A stretch of 23,158 nucleotides of DNA, from NCBI GenBank assembly GCA_964371995.1, contig CAYJPG010000042.1, forward strand, positions 1 through 23,158, in the 5' to 3' direction. The DNA is from SHZI01 sp964371995. GTDB taxonomy: Bacteria > Pseudomonadota > Gammaproteobacteria > Steroidobacterales > GCA-2729495. Position numbers and translations under genes: made by a program. Below the pieces are notes generated by a model that had not been told where the DNA came from, did no database searches, and saw only the letters and a program-made list of their open reading frames with translations. Positions 13,303 through 20,695 of this stretch are shown one piece after another (within the stretch, counting starts at the first letter, position 1; every line of letters begins with the position of its first letter).

Positions 13303-13914
13303 ATGACGGCCAGCAATTCCTTGTCCTTCGATGTCATAGACGACGCCCTGCGACGCGCCGGGGCTGTCACGGAACCGGCTGAGGCCCATGGCAGCCTGTG
13401 CGGGCTTGCCTGTGTACTGGGTGCCGACGCGCAGTCGTCGTGGATGGCGGATACCCTGGCAATGGCCGAGGAGCCGGCTTTGCCGGACGAAGACATCGGT
13501 GAGGGTTCTGCCGGCGTCGAAGAAGCGGCGGCGTTGCTCGGCGTGCTGGCGGCCGCGAGTACCAAAGCGCTGGAGGCCGGCGACATGAGTTTCCAGCCAC
13601 TGCTGCCCCCGGACGACGAGCCGCTTGAGCAGCGTACGGCAGCGCTCGCTGCCTGGTGTCAGGGTTTTAACTATGGTCTGGCGCTGGCGGTGCGTTTCGG
13701 GGATGCCGATGAGGCCGTTCAGCATGACGCCATTGCCGAGATTGTGCGGGATTTTGCGGAGCTGGCGCAGCTTGGCTATACGGAAGACGAGATCGAGGGC
13801 GAGGGAGAGGTTGCCTGGGTGGAGCTGGTTGAATATGTCCGCGTGAGCGTGCAGCTGGTCTTTGAAGAGATGGCGGGCGTCCGGCAGCGTATAGCCGCTG
13901 CTGTTCGCCACTGA
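13303..13914 (+). CDS. ygfB: YgfB/YecA-type UPF0149 family protein
   Basis: This 203-residue protein belongs to the UPF0149 family. It has FDVIDDALRRAGA and EAHGSLCGLACVLG near the N-terminus, AWCQGFNYGLALA (about 126-138) in the central helix, and acidic helices at the C-terminus (YTEDEIEGEGEVAWVELVEY). It is all-alpha and strongly acidic. The family's molecular role is poorly settled; in Pseudomonas aeruginosa YgfB has been linked to regulation of an amidase involved in beta-lactam resistance. It lies directly before pepP and diverges from the zapA operon, as in E. coli. I chose ATG 13303, which matches the family N-terminus; the ribosome site is weak. Confidence 0.92.
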   Translation: MTASNSLSFDVIDDALRRAGAVTEPAEAHGSLCGLACVLGADAQSSWMADTLAMAEEPALPDEDIGEGSAGVEEAAALLGVLAAASTKALEAGDMSFQPLLPPDDEPLEQRTAALAAWCQGFNYGLALAVRFGDADEAVQHDAIAEIVRDFAELAQLGYTEDEIEGEGEVAWVELVEYVRVSVQLVFEEMAGVRQRIAAAVRH

Positions 13915-13924
13915 AGATCGGACA

Positions 13925-15241
13925 ATGAATCCCGGGGAATTCAGCCGCCGTCGCCGGCAACTGATGCGCATGATGGGCAAGGGAAGTGTTGCCATCCTGC
14001 CTGCTGCCCAGCCGCGCATGCGTAACCGCGATGTTCAGTATCCGTACCGGCAGGACAGCGACTTCTATTATCTGACCGCCTTCAGTGAGCCTGAGGCGGT
14101 GGCGGTTCTGGCGCCGGGGCGGGCCGGCGGCGAGTATCTGTTGTTCTGCCGTGACCGCGATCCGCAGCGCGAGACCTGGGACGGGACCCGTGCCGGTCCC
14201 GCCAATGCGGTCAGGCAGTTTGGAGCGGATGCAGCTTTGTCCATCGGCAAGGTGGACGACATCCTGCTGAAGATCATCGCCGGCAGTGAGCGTGTTTATT
14301 ACACGATGGGCGCACACCCTGAGTTCGATCAGCGCCTGACGGGCTGGCTGTCCGCGCTCAGCTCGCACGGCAGCGCGGCTGCGACGCATACGCCGGATCA
14401 GTTCATTGCCATCGACCATTTTCTGCACGATCTGCGGCTCTACAAGAGCCGGGAAGAGCTTTTGGCGATGAGGCGGGCGGGGCGCATCGCCGTTCAGGCG
14501 CACCGCCGCGCAATGAGCGTCTGTCGGCCCGGCCTGTACGAGTATCAGGTCGAAGCGGAATACATGCATGAATTCCACAGCCACGGCGGGCGGCCATCCT
14601 ATCTGCCGATCGTCGGTTCCGGGCCCAACAGCTGCATCCTCCATTACCATGCGAACAACCGGAAGCTGGAGGACGGCGATCTGCTGCTGGTCGATGCCGG
14701 CTGCGAGTATGACTACTACGCGTCTGATGTAACTCGTACCTGGCCGGTCAACGGGCGGTTCACTTCCGAGCAGCGGGCGGTTTATCAGGTTGTGCTCGAT
14801 GCGCATGAGGCGGCCATCGCAGAAGTCCGGCCGGGCAATCCCTGGAACCAGCCGCACGAAGCGGCTGTGCGGGTGGTGACGCGGGGACTGAAGGATCTGG
14901 GCCTGCTGGAAGGTAGTCTGGCCAATCTGCTCAAGACGCGTGCCTGTCAGCGGTTTTTCATGCACCGCACCGGACACTGGCTGGGCATGGATGTACACGA
15001 TGTCGGCGACTACCGGATAGCGGAGGAGTGGCGTGTACTGGAGCCCGGCATGACGCTGACCGTCGAACCCGGCATCTACATTCCGGCTGGCAGTCGCGGT
15101 ATCGGAAAGCAATGGTGGAACATCGGCGTACGGATCGAGGACGATGTACTCGTGACCAGAGACGGATGCGAAGTCATGACCCGTGATTTGCCGGTCGATC
15201 CGGATGCGATCGAAGCCATGATCGGCACGGCGGCCCGATGA
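13925..15241 (+). CDS. pepP: Xaa-Pro aminopeptidase (aminopeptidase P)
   Basis: PepP is a cytoplasmic dimanganese enzyme that removes the N-terminal residue from peptides with proline in position 2. The 438-residue protein (E. coli 441) has the N-terminal creatinase-like domain (MNPGEFSRRRRQLMRMM, then YPYRQDSDFYYLTAF) and the C-terminal pita-bread domain. All five metal ligands are present: D257 (LLVDAGCEY), D268 (ASDVTRTW), H351 (TGHWLGMDVHD), E381 (VEPGIYI) and E405 (VRIEDDVLV). It starts 10 bp after ygfB. In E. coli ubiH and ubiI follow; here a membrane protein and an ATP-grasp gene follow instead. Confidence 0.97.
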   Translation: MNPGEFSRRRRQLMRMMGKGSVAILPAAQPRMRNRDVQYPYRQDSDFYYLTAFSEPEAVAVLAPGRAGGEYLLFCRDRDPQRETWDGTRAGPANAVRQFGADAALSIGKVDDILLKIIAGSERVYYTMGAHPEFDQRLTGWLSALSSHGSAAATHTPDQFIAIDHFLHDLRLYKSREELLAMRRAGRIAVQAHRRAMSVCRPGLYEYQVEAEYMHEFHSHGGRPSYLPIVGSGPNSCILHYHANNRKLEDGDLLLVDAGCEYDYYASDVTRTWPVNGRFTSEQRAVYQVVLDAHEAAIAEVRPGNPWNQPHEAAVRVVTRGLKDLGLLEGSLANLLKTRACQRFFMHRTGHWLGMDVHDVGDYRIAEEWRVLEPGMTLTVEPGIYIPAGSRGIGKQWWNIGVRIEDDVLVTRDGCEVMTRDLPVDPDAIEAMIGTAAR

Positions 15242-15256
15242 CGCGATGGAAGCCTT

Positions 15257-16789
15257 ATGAAGGACTATAAAGTCTGGGTGCTGGCCTTGGCCCTGTTCCT
15301 GGTCGGCGGGGCATTGTTTGTCTACAAATGGCAGGGGCTCGGCTATCCGCTGCTGCCGGATGAACAGACGCGTATCTGGACCGTTGAGGCCACGCTGAAG
15401 TTCGATGCCGGTCCGGCACCGGTGCCGGCCAAGGTCACGCTGTACGTGCCCGCACTGACACCGGGCTTTGCCATTCTCGACGAGAATTTCGTCTCGCGCG
15501 GGTTTGGCTTCACCACCCGCTATGTAACGGGTGGCCGGCAGGTGCAATGGGCCGTCCGCCGGATCAAGGGTGAGCAGACGCTGTATTACCGGGCGACGAT
15601 CTACAAGGATCCGCTGCAGGCTGAAAGCGATACCACACCGCCATTCCCAGCGCCGCCCCGGTTGCGTGAGCCGGAAACCATTGCCCTGCAACAGTTGCTG
15701 GGGCAGATACAAAGCCAGTCGGCGGACCCGGCCTCTTTTACTGTCGAGCTGCTCAAGCGGCTGGCGAATCCCGGCACGGACCAGAATGTCCTGATGCTGC
15801 TCGGATCCCGGACCGGGATCACTGCGCGGGCGGTCACCGCGATCACCGTACTGGCGGCGGCGCAGATTCCTGCCCGGCTGCTACGCGGTGTCTACCTGGT
15901 CGACCGGGAACAGCAGGCGCGCGTGTTGCCCTGGCTGGAAGTGCACGACGGCGAACGATGGATCTACTTCGATCCGGCTACCGGTGCCCAGGGACTGCCG
16001 GACAATTTCCTGATCTGGTGGCGCGGTTCGGCACCGCTGTATACGCGAGACGGTGGCGGCAAGACGGAAGTGCAGTTTTCCGTCCAGCGCAACGAGGTCG
16101 ACCCGGTGCTGATTGCCGAGCGCAGGGCCAATGCCTGGCAGTCGCGGATTGCAGATTTCTCGATGTTCTCTCTGCCTATCCAGACGCAGGCGGTCTATGG
16201 CGTGCTGCTGATGATTCCGCTCGGTGCGCTGCTCGTGGTGTTTCTGCGCAACATCGTCGGCGTCACGACCTTCGGCACCTTCATGCCGGTGCTTGTTGCG
16301 CTGGCCTTTCGCGAGACTGAAGTCGTGGCGGGCGTGATCCTGTTTTCACTGGTCGTTGCTCTGGGCCTCCTGTTCCGCTTCTTCATGGAGCATCTGCGCC
16401 TGTTGCTGGTACCGCGTCTGGCTTCTGTGCTGATCATCGTGGTGTTGCTGATGGCGCTGATCAGTATCGTCGGCCACCAGCTCGGCCTGGACATGGGCCT
16501 GTCGGTCGGACTGTTCCCGATGGTCATCCTCACCATGACCATCGAACGCATGTCCATCGTCTGGGAAGAGCGTGGTCCCACCGAGGCGATCCAGCAGGGC
16601 GTCGGCAGCCTGTTTGTTGCCGCACTGTGCTTCAGCGTGATGGATATCGGTTTTTTCAAGCATCTGTTCTTCGTGTTCCCCGAGCTGTTGCTCTGGCTGC
16701 TGGCCATTACCTTGCTGCTCGGCCGTTACAGCGGCTACCGGCTGTTCGAACTCGTGCGCTTCAAGTCATTTGCGGACCGGGCGCCCTGA
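15257..16789 (+). CDS. Inactive transglutaminase domain fused to seven transmembrane helices
   Basis: This 510-residue inner membrane protein has one N-terminal membrane helix (about 6-23), a large extracytoplasmic part (25-310), and seven C-terminal helices (about 312-490). The soluble part holds a transglutaminase-like fold at about 160-245: ITARAVTAITVLAAAQIPAR, then LPWLEVHDGERWIYFDPATG. The catalytic cysteine and histidine positions carry other residues and only the aspartate (D239) remains, so it should be inactive and probably binds a peptide. The architecture matches the known 'inactive transglutaminase fused to 7TM' family, which comparative genomics groups with RimK-like ligases and retropepsin-like proteases. 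The partner ligase follows with a TGATG overlap; no protease gene is in the window. Confidence 0.9.
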   Translation: MKDYKVWVLALALFLVGGALFVYKWQGLGYPLLPDEQTRIWTVEATLKFDAGPAPVPAKVTLYVPALTPGFAILDENFVSRGFGFTTRYVTGGRQVQWAVRRIKGEQTLYYRATIYKDPLQAESDTTPPFPAPPRLREPETIALQQLLGQIQSQSADPASFTVELLKRLANPGTDQNVLMLLGSRTGITARAVTAITVLAAAQIPARLLRGVYLVDREQQARVLPWLEVHDGERWIYFDPATGAQGLPDNFLIWWRGSAPLYTRDGGGKTEVQFSVQRNEVDPVLIAERRANAWQSRIADFSMFSLPIQTQAVYGVLLMIPLGALLVVFLRNIVGVTTFGTFMPVLVALAFRETEVVAGVILFSLVVALGLLFRFFMEHLRLLLVPRLASVLIIVVLLMALISIVGHQLGLDMGLSVGLFPMVILTMTIERMSIVWEERGPTEAIQQGVGSLFVAALCFSVMDIGFFKHLFFVFPELLLWLLAITLLLGRYSGYRLFELVRFKSFADRAP

Positions 16790-17751
16790 TGTTTGGCCTG
16801 GCAAAACGGCTGTCGGCCGGCGGGGTGCTCGGCATCAACGCGCGCAACTGCCAGTACATACTGCGGCATAACCCGCGTCATCTGTATCCACTGGTCGACG
16901 ACAAGCTGGCCACCAAGCGCCTGGCAATCGCAGCGGGCCTGCCAGTGCCGGAGCTGTATGGCGTCATCACCAGTCACCACGATGTGCGGCAATTGCCGAA
17001 ACTGGTAGCCGGGCACCGTGATTTCGTCATCAAGCCGGCCCATGGTTCGGGAGGCGACGGGATTCTTGTCGTCTCTGCCCGGGTCAGGGATGGTTCGGCA
17101 TACCGGCTGGTCGACGGCACGATCATGGATGGCGACGATATCGGTCACCACCTGTCGAATATGCTCAGTGGCCAGTACAGCCTTGGCGGACACAGGGATA
17201 TTGCGCTGATCGAGTACTGTGTGAAGTTCGATCCGATCTTCAGCGAGTGTGCGTATCGCGGTATCCCGGATATCCGCGTCATCGTGTTCCGCGGCTATCC
17301 GGTGATGGCCATGCTGCGACTGCCGACGCGCAGATCGCATGGCAAGGCCAATCTGCACCAGGGTGCGGTGGGTGCCGGACTGGATCTTGCAACCGGTGAA
17401 ACCATTTGTGCCGTAATCGGTAATTCGGTGGTCACCGAACATCCCGATACCGGGGCGGTGATTGCCGGCCGGCAGATCCCCCGCTGGGAATATCTGCTGG
17501 ATTTCGCCGCACGCTGTCATGAACTGACCGGACTCGGTTATCTTGGCGTGGACATCGTTCTCGACCGTGACCTGGGGCCGATGCTGCTGGAACTCAATGT
17601 CCGGCCGGGGCTTAACATCCAGATTGCAAACCGGTGCGGACTGCGCGACCGGCTCAGGGTGATCGAGGCCCGGCCCGCAGGCGTCAGTGTAAAAGAACGC
17701 GTAGCATTCTCCATGGGATCCCTGCTGCAGCCTGCAGCTGTGGCAATATAA
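16789..17751 (+). CDS. ATP-grasp alpha-L-glutamate ligase-like protein (RimK-related)
   Basis: This 320-residue cytoplasmic enzyme belongs to the RimK-related ATP-grasp group (TIGR02291 type) and should form an amide bond between an amino acid, often glutamate, and a peptide or small molecule. Visible parts: NARNCQYILRHNPRHLYPLV near the N-terminus, FVIKPAHGSGGDGI (79-92, with K82 contacting ATP), SHGKANLHQGAVGAGLDL (183-200), and LLELNVRPGLNIQIAN (266-281), in which E268 and N270 bind Mg2+. It starts inside the stop of the 7TM gene (TGATG), so the two are co-translated and likely work together. The true substrate is unknown for this family. It ends only 13 bp before gcvT. Confidence 0.93.
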   Translation: MFGLAKRLSAGGVLGINARNCQYILRHNPRHLYPLVDDKLATKRLAIAAGLPVPELYGVITSHHDVRQLPKLVAGHRDFVIKPAHGSGGDGILVVSARVRDGSAYRLVDGTIMDGDDIGHHLSNMLSGQYSLGGHRDIALIEYCVKFDPIFSECAYRGIPDIRVIVFRGYPVMAMLRLPTRRSHGKANLHQGAVGAGLDLATGETICAVIGNSVVTEHPDTGAVIAGRQIPRWEYLLDFAARCHELTGLGYLGVDIVLDRDLGPMLLELNVRPGLNIQIANRCGLRDRLRVIEARPAGVSVKERVAFSMGSLLQPAAVAI

Positions 17752-17764
17752 TCAAGGCAGGACG

Positions 17765-18868
17765 ATGGCGCATCAAACCCCGCTCTATGCTGACCATGTT
17801 GCCAACGACGCCCGAATCGTCGAATTCGGCGGTTGGGACATGCCCCTGCAGTACGTATCTGCGCTCGCAGAGCATCACGCTGTGCGCCAGTCATGTGGCA
17901 TCTTTGATGTCTCGCACATGACGGTGGTTGACCTTACCGGTCCGGACAGCACACGTTTTCTGATGCGGTTGCTGGCCAACGATCCCGGCAAGCTGCGCAG
18001 CCCGGGGCAGGGGCTTTACAGCTGCATGCTCAATGATGCAGGCGGTATCGTCGATGATTTGATCGTTTACCGGCTCGGTGACAACGCCTACCGCCTGATC
18101 ATCAATGCCGCAACGCGCGTCCAGGATCTGGGGTGGATGGCCCGGGTTGCAGACCGCGATGACATCGTGATCCGGCACCGCGACGATCTGCTGATGATCG
18201 CCGTGCAGGGACCAAAGGCCCGTGAACTGACTGGCCCCCTGCTGGCAGAGGAATTACAGGCTCCGGCGCTCGCGCTGCGGTCCTTTGAGTGTGTGCGCCA
18301 TGATCACGTGTTTGTGGCGCGCACCGGTTATACGGGTGAGGACGGCTTTGAGATCGTGCTGCCGGCAGAGGCCGGAGTGGCACTATGGCGAGCGCTGGCT
18401 GCTGCCGGTGCGGTTCGCTGTGGTCTCGGTGCGCGGGATACCTTGCGCCTGGAGGCGGCACTCAATCTCTATGGCCAGGACATGGATGCGGGAACTTCGC
18501 CACTGGTGTCCGGGCTCGGCTGGACGGTTGCTTTCGAGCCGGCCGACCGCCAGTTCCGTGGCCGCGCAGCACTGGAAAAGCAGAAGGCCGAGGGAGTCAG
18601 CGAGAAGCTCACCGGTCTGGTGCTGGAAGATCGCGGTATCATGCGCCACGGCCAGCGGGTGATATCCGCAGCCGGCGAAGGCAGTATCACCAGTGGTGGT
18701 TTTTCGCCGACGATGGAACGCTCGATTGCGCTGGCGCGGTTGCCGGTTGCTGCGACCGGTGCCTGTCAGGTTGATATCCGTGGTGTGCTGCGCAAGGCGC
18801 AGATCGTCAAACCGCCGTTCGTGCGCCTCGGGCGCATTCTGGTTGACGATGCCCCGGTTCAGAAATAG
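17765..18868 (+). CDS. gcvT: Glycine cleavage system T protein (aminomethyltransferase)
   Basis: GcvT takes the aminomethyl group from lipoyl-GcvH, releases ammonia and makes 5,10-methylene-THF. The 367-residue protein shows TPLYADHVANDARIVEFGGW and MPLQY at the N-terminus, GIFDVSHM (45-52), the DAGGIVDDLIVYR loop (91-103) with the conserved aspartate at 97/98, TGYTGEDGFEI, and GLGARDTLRLEA (folate site). GGCAGG lies before ATG 17765. It begins 13 bp after the ATP-grasp gene, so there is no room for a separate promoter or glycine riboswitch in that gap. Confidence 0.97.
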   Translation: MAHQTPLYADHVANDARIVEFGGWDMPLQYVSALAEHHAVRQSCGIFDVSHMTVVDLTGPDSTRFLMRLLANDPGKLRSPGQGLYSCMLNDAGGIVDDLIVYRLGDNAYRLIINAATRVQDLGWMARVADRDDIVIRHRDDLLMIAVQGPKARELTGPLLAEELQAPALALRSFECVRHDHVFVARTGYTGEDGFEIVLPAEAGVALWRALAAAGAVRCGLGARDTLRLEAALNLYGQDMDAGTSPLVSGLGWTVAFEPADRQFRGRAALEKQKAEGVSEKLTGLVLEDRGIMRHGQRVISAAGEGSITSGGFSPTMERSIALARLPVAATGACQVDIRGVLRKAQIVKPPFVRLGRILVDDAPVQK

Positions 18869-18889
18869 TTGCAGGGAATACAGACAGAC

Positions 18890-19282
18890 ATGACGCAGAT
18901 ACCGCAGCAGCTCAAATACACCGAGGATCATGAATGGGTCCGCGCCGAAGCCGATGGATCGGTCGTGATCGGTGTCACCGACCATGCCCAGCATCAGCTT
19001 GGCGAACTCGTTTATGTCGAGCTGCCGGATGCGGGGCGGACAGTGACACGCGGCGATGCGATGGCCGTGGTCGAATCCACCAAGGCAGCATCGGATGTCT
19101 ATGCGCCGCTGGCCGGCGTCATCGTGCAGGGTAATCCGGCTCTGGCTGGCCAGCCAGAGCTGGTGAACACCGATCCCTACGGCGAAGGCTGGCTGGTACG
19201 GTTGCGTCCCGGTGATGCGGCAGATCTCGCTGCGCTGCTGGACAGCGCGGCCTACACACAGTTGCTGGCTGCCGAAGACTGA
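18890..19282 (+). CDS. gcvH: Glycine cleavage system H protein (lipoyl carrier)
   Basis: GcvH carries the aminomethyl intermediate on a lipoyl arm between the P, T and L proteins. The 130-residue protein has LKYTEDHEWVR at the N-terminus, VIGVTDHAQHQLGELVYVEL, and VVESTKAASDVYAPLAG, where K65 is the lipoylated lysine; NTDPYGEGWLVRL lies near the C-terminus. Length equals E. coli GcvH (129). The ATG at 18890 directly follows a CA-rich stretch (ACAGACAGACA, 18880-18890); the nearest Shine-Dalgarno-like GGGA is rather far upstream. A TTG at 18869 is in frame but gives a non-conserved extension. Confidence 0.97.
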   Translation: MTQIPQQLKYTEDHEWVRAEADGSVVIGVTDHAQHQLGELVYVELPDAGRTVTRGDAMAVVESTKAASDVYAPLAGVIVQGNPALAGQPELVNTDPYGEGWLVRLRPGDAADLAALLDSAAYTQLLAAED

Positions 19283-19292
19283 GACGGCCTGT

Positions 19293-19316
19293 AAACGACA
19301 GACAAAACGACAGACA
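19293..19316 (+). repeat. Perfect 12-bp tandem repeat before gcvPA
   Basis: AAACGACAGACA occurs twice in tandem (19293-19304 and 19305-19316) in the 51-bp gcvH-gcvPA spacer. A related ACAGACAGACA lies just before gcvH. Both would be unstructured CA-rich mRNA close to start codons. Confidence 0.85.
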
Positions 19317-19333
19317 GAATTACAGGAAGCGGC

Positions 19334-20695
19334 GTGCCATTCATTCCACATACCGACGACGACCTGGCCGTCATGTTGCAGACGATCGGTGTCGCTGATA
19401 TCGATACCCTGTTCGACGAGATTCCTGCGGCGCTGCGGATTTCCGGCCTGCCGGGCGTACCGCCGGGCCTGTCGGAGGCTGCTGTTACGCGCCTGATGCG
19501 CAAGCGGGCGGCGCAGAATACCGACAGCCTCTGTTTTCTCGGTGCCGGTGCCTATGAGCACCATATTCCCGCGGCCGTCTGGGAACTCGCCACGCGCGGC
19601 GAGTTTTATTCTGCCTATACGCCCTATCAGGCCGAGGCCAGTCAGGGCACCTTGCAGCTCATCTATGAGTATCAGTCGATGCTGGCCGGACTGGTCGACC
19701 TCGATGTTTCCAATGCTTCCTTGTATGACGGTGCGACTGCCTTTGCCGAGGCCTGCCTGATGGCGGTGCGTGCCAGCCGCAACAATTCGCGGCGGGTCCT
19801 GGTGGTCCGTTACCTGCATCCGCTGTGGCGCAAGACGGCGGAGACCTTGCTCAAGGGGCAGACCGTCGAACTGGTTGAAATGCCGGCGGTCGACGGACAT
19901 ACCGATCCGGATGCGCTGACGAAGCTGGATGATCAGGATTTCGCGGCAGTGTGCCTGCCGTGGCCAAATTTCCTCGGCGGACTTGAGCCGGTCGATGCGC
20001 TGACCGACTGGGCGCACAGCCGCAACATGCTGGTGATCGGCATCTGTAATCCGGTTGCCCTCGGACTGCTCAAGCCGCCGGGCAAGTGGGGTGCGCGGGG
20101 TGCGGATATCGCCTGCGGTGAGGGACAGCCGCTCGGGATTCCGCTTGCCTCGGGTGGTCCCTATTTCGGTTTCATGGCCTGCCGGCAGGCCCTGGTGCGG
20201 CAGATGCCGGGCCGGATCGTTGGCCAGACCCTGGATATCGAAGGGCGGCGCGGCTTTACGTTGACACTGCAGGCGCGCGAGCAGCATATCCGGCGCTCGA
20301 AGGCGACCTCAAACATCTGTACGAACCAGGGCCTGATGGTGACGGCTGCCACGATCCACCTGTCCTTGCTTGGCAGCGAGGGTTTGCGGCGCGTAGCCGC
20401 GCAGTGTCACGCCAATACCCGCTCGCTGGTCGGCGCGCTGACCAGCCTTGATGGTGTGGAGTTGCGCTTTGCGCCGTACTTCCACGAAGCGGTGCTGAAG
20501 CTGCCGCAGCCTGTTGCGCCGGTGCTGGCTGAACTCGCCGATGCCGCGATTCTCGGCGGTTATGACCTGGGCGCGGATTTTCCCGAGCTGGGTCAGGCGG
20601 TGCTGGTGTGCGCCACCGAACTGCGCACCGCGGAAGATATAGCGGCCTATCGTCAGGCACTGGCGGGCGCACTGGGCATGGCGGCAGCCGCATGA
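19334..20695 (+). CDS. gcvPA: Glycine dehydrogenase (decarboxylating) subunit 1, GcvPA
   Basis: This is the N-terminal half of the glycine cleavage P protein, encoded separately. The 453-residue protein has the PLP-transferase fold but not the cofactor lysine, which is in the partner subunit. Family segments: MPFIPHTDDDLAVMLQTIG at the start, FLGAGAYEHHIPAAVWELA, YTPYQAEASQGTLQLIYEYQ, and NASLYDGATAFAEA. The length of about 450 is standard for GcvPA. The start is GTG 19334 with AGGAAG at good spacing. Its stop overlaps the gcvPB start (ATGA), as expected for two subunits made in equal amounts. Confidence 0.96.
   Translation: MPFIPHTDDDLAVMLQTIGVADIDTLFDEIPAALRISGLPGVPPGLSEAAVTRLMRKRAAQNTDSLCFLGAGAYEHHIPAAVWELATRGEFYSAYTPYQAEASQGTLQLIYEYQSMLAGLVDLDVSNASLYDGATAFAEACLMAVRASRNNSRRVLVVRYLHPLWRKTAETLLKGQTVELVEMPAVDGHTDPDALTKLDDQDFAAVCLPWPNFLGGLEPVDALTDWAHSRNMLVIGICNPVALGLLKPPGKWGARGADIACGEGQPLGIPLASGGPYFGFMACRQALVRQMPGRIVGQTLDIEGRRGFTLTLQAREQHIRRSKATSNICTNQGLMVTAATIHLSLLGSEGLRRVAAQCHANTRSLVGALTSLDGVELRFAPYFHEAVLKLPQPVAPVLAELADAAILGGYDLGADFPELGQAVLVCATELRTAEDIAAYRQALAGALGMAAAA

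Noticed and set aside
13667..15712. 681-codon open frame on the minus strand, antisense to pepP
   Set aside because: GC-rich codon bias of the real gene leaves the opposite frame open. The translation shows no family motif, while the plus strand encodes a PepP with all metal ligands.
17690..17770. Glycine riboswitch before gcvT
   Set aside because: The gap is only 13 bp, and the upstream sequence is coding for the ATP-grasp protein.
18383..20287. 634-codon minus-strand open frame across gcvT, gcvH and gcvPA
   Set aside because: It is a mirror of three well-supported genes and has no recognisable domain or ribosome site.
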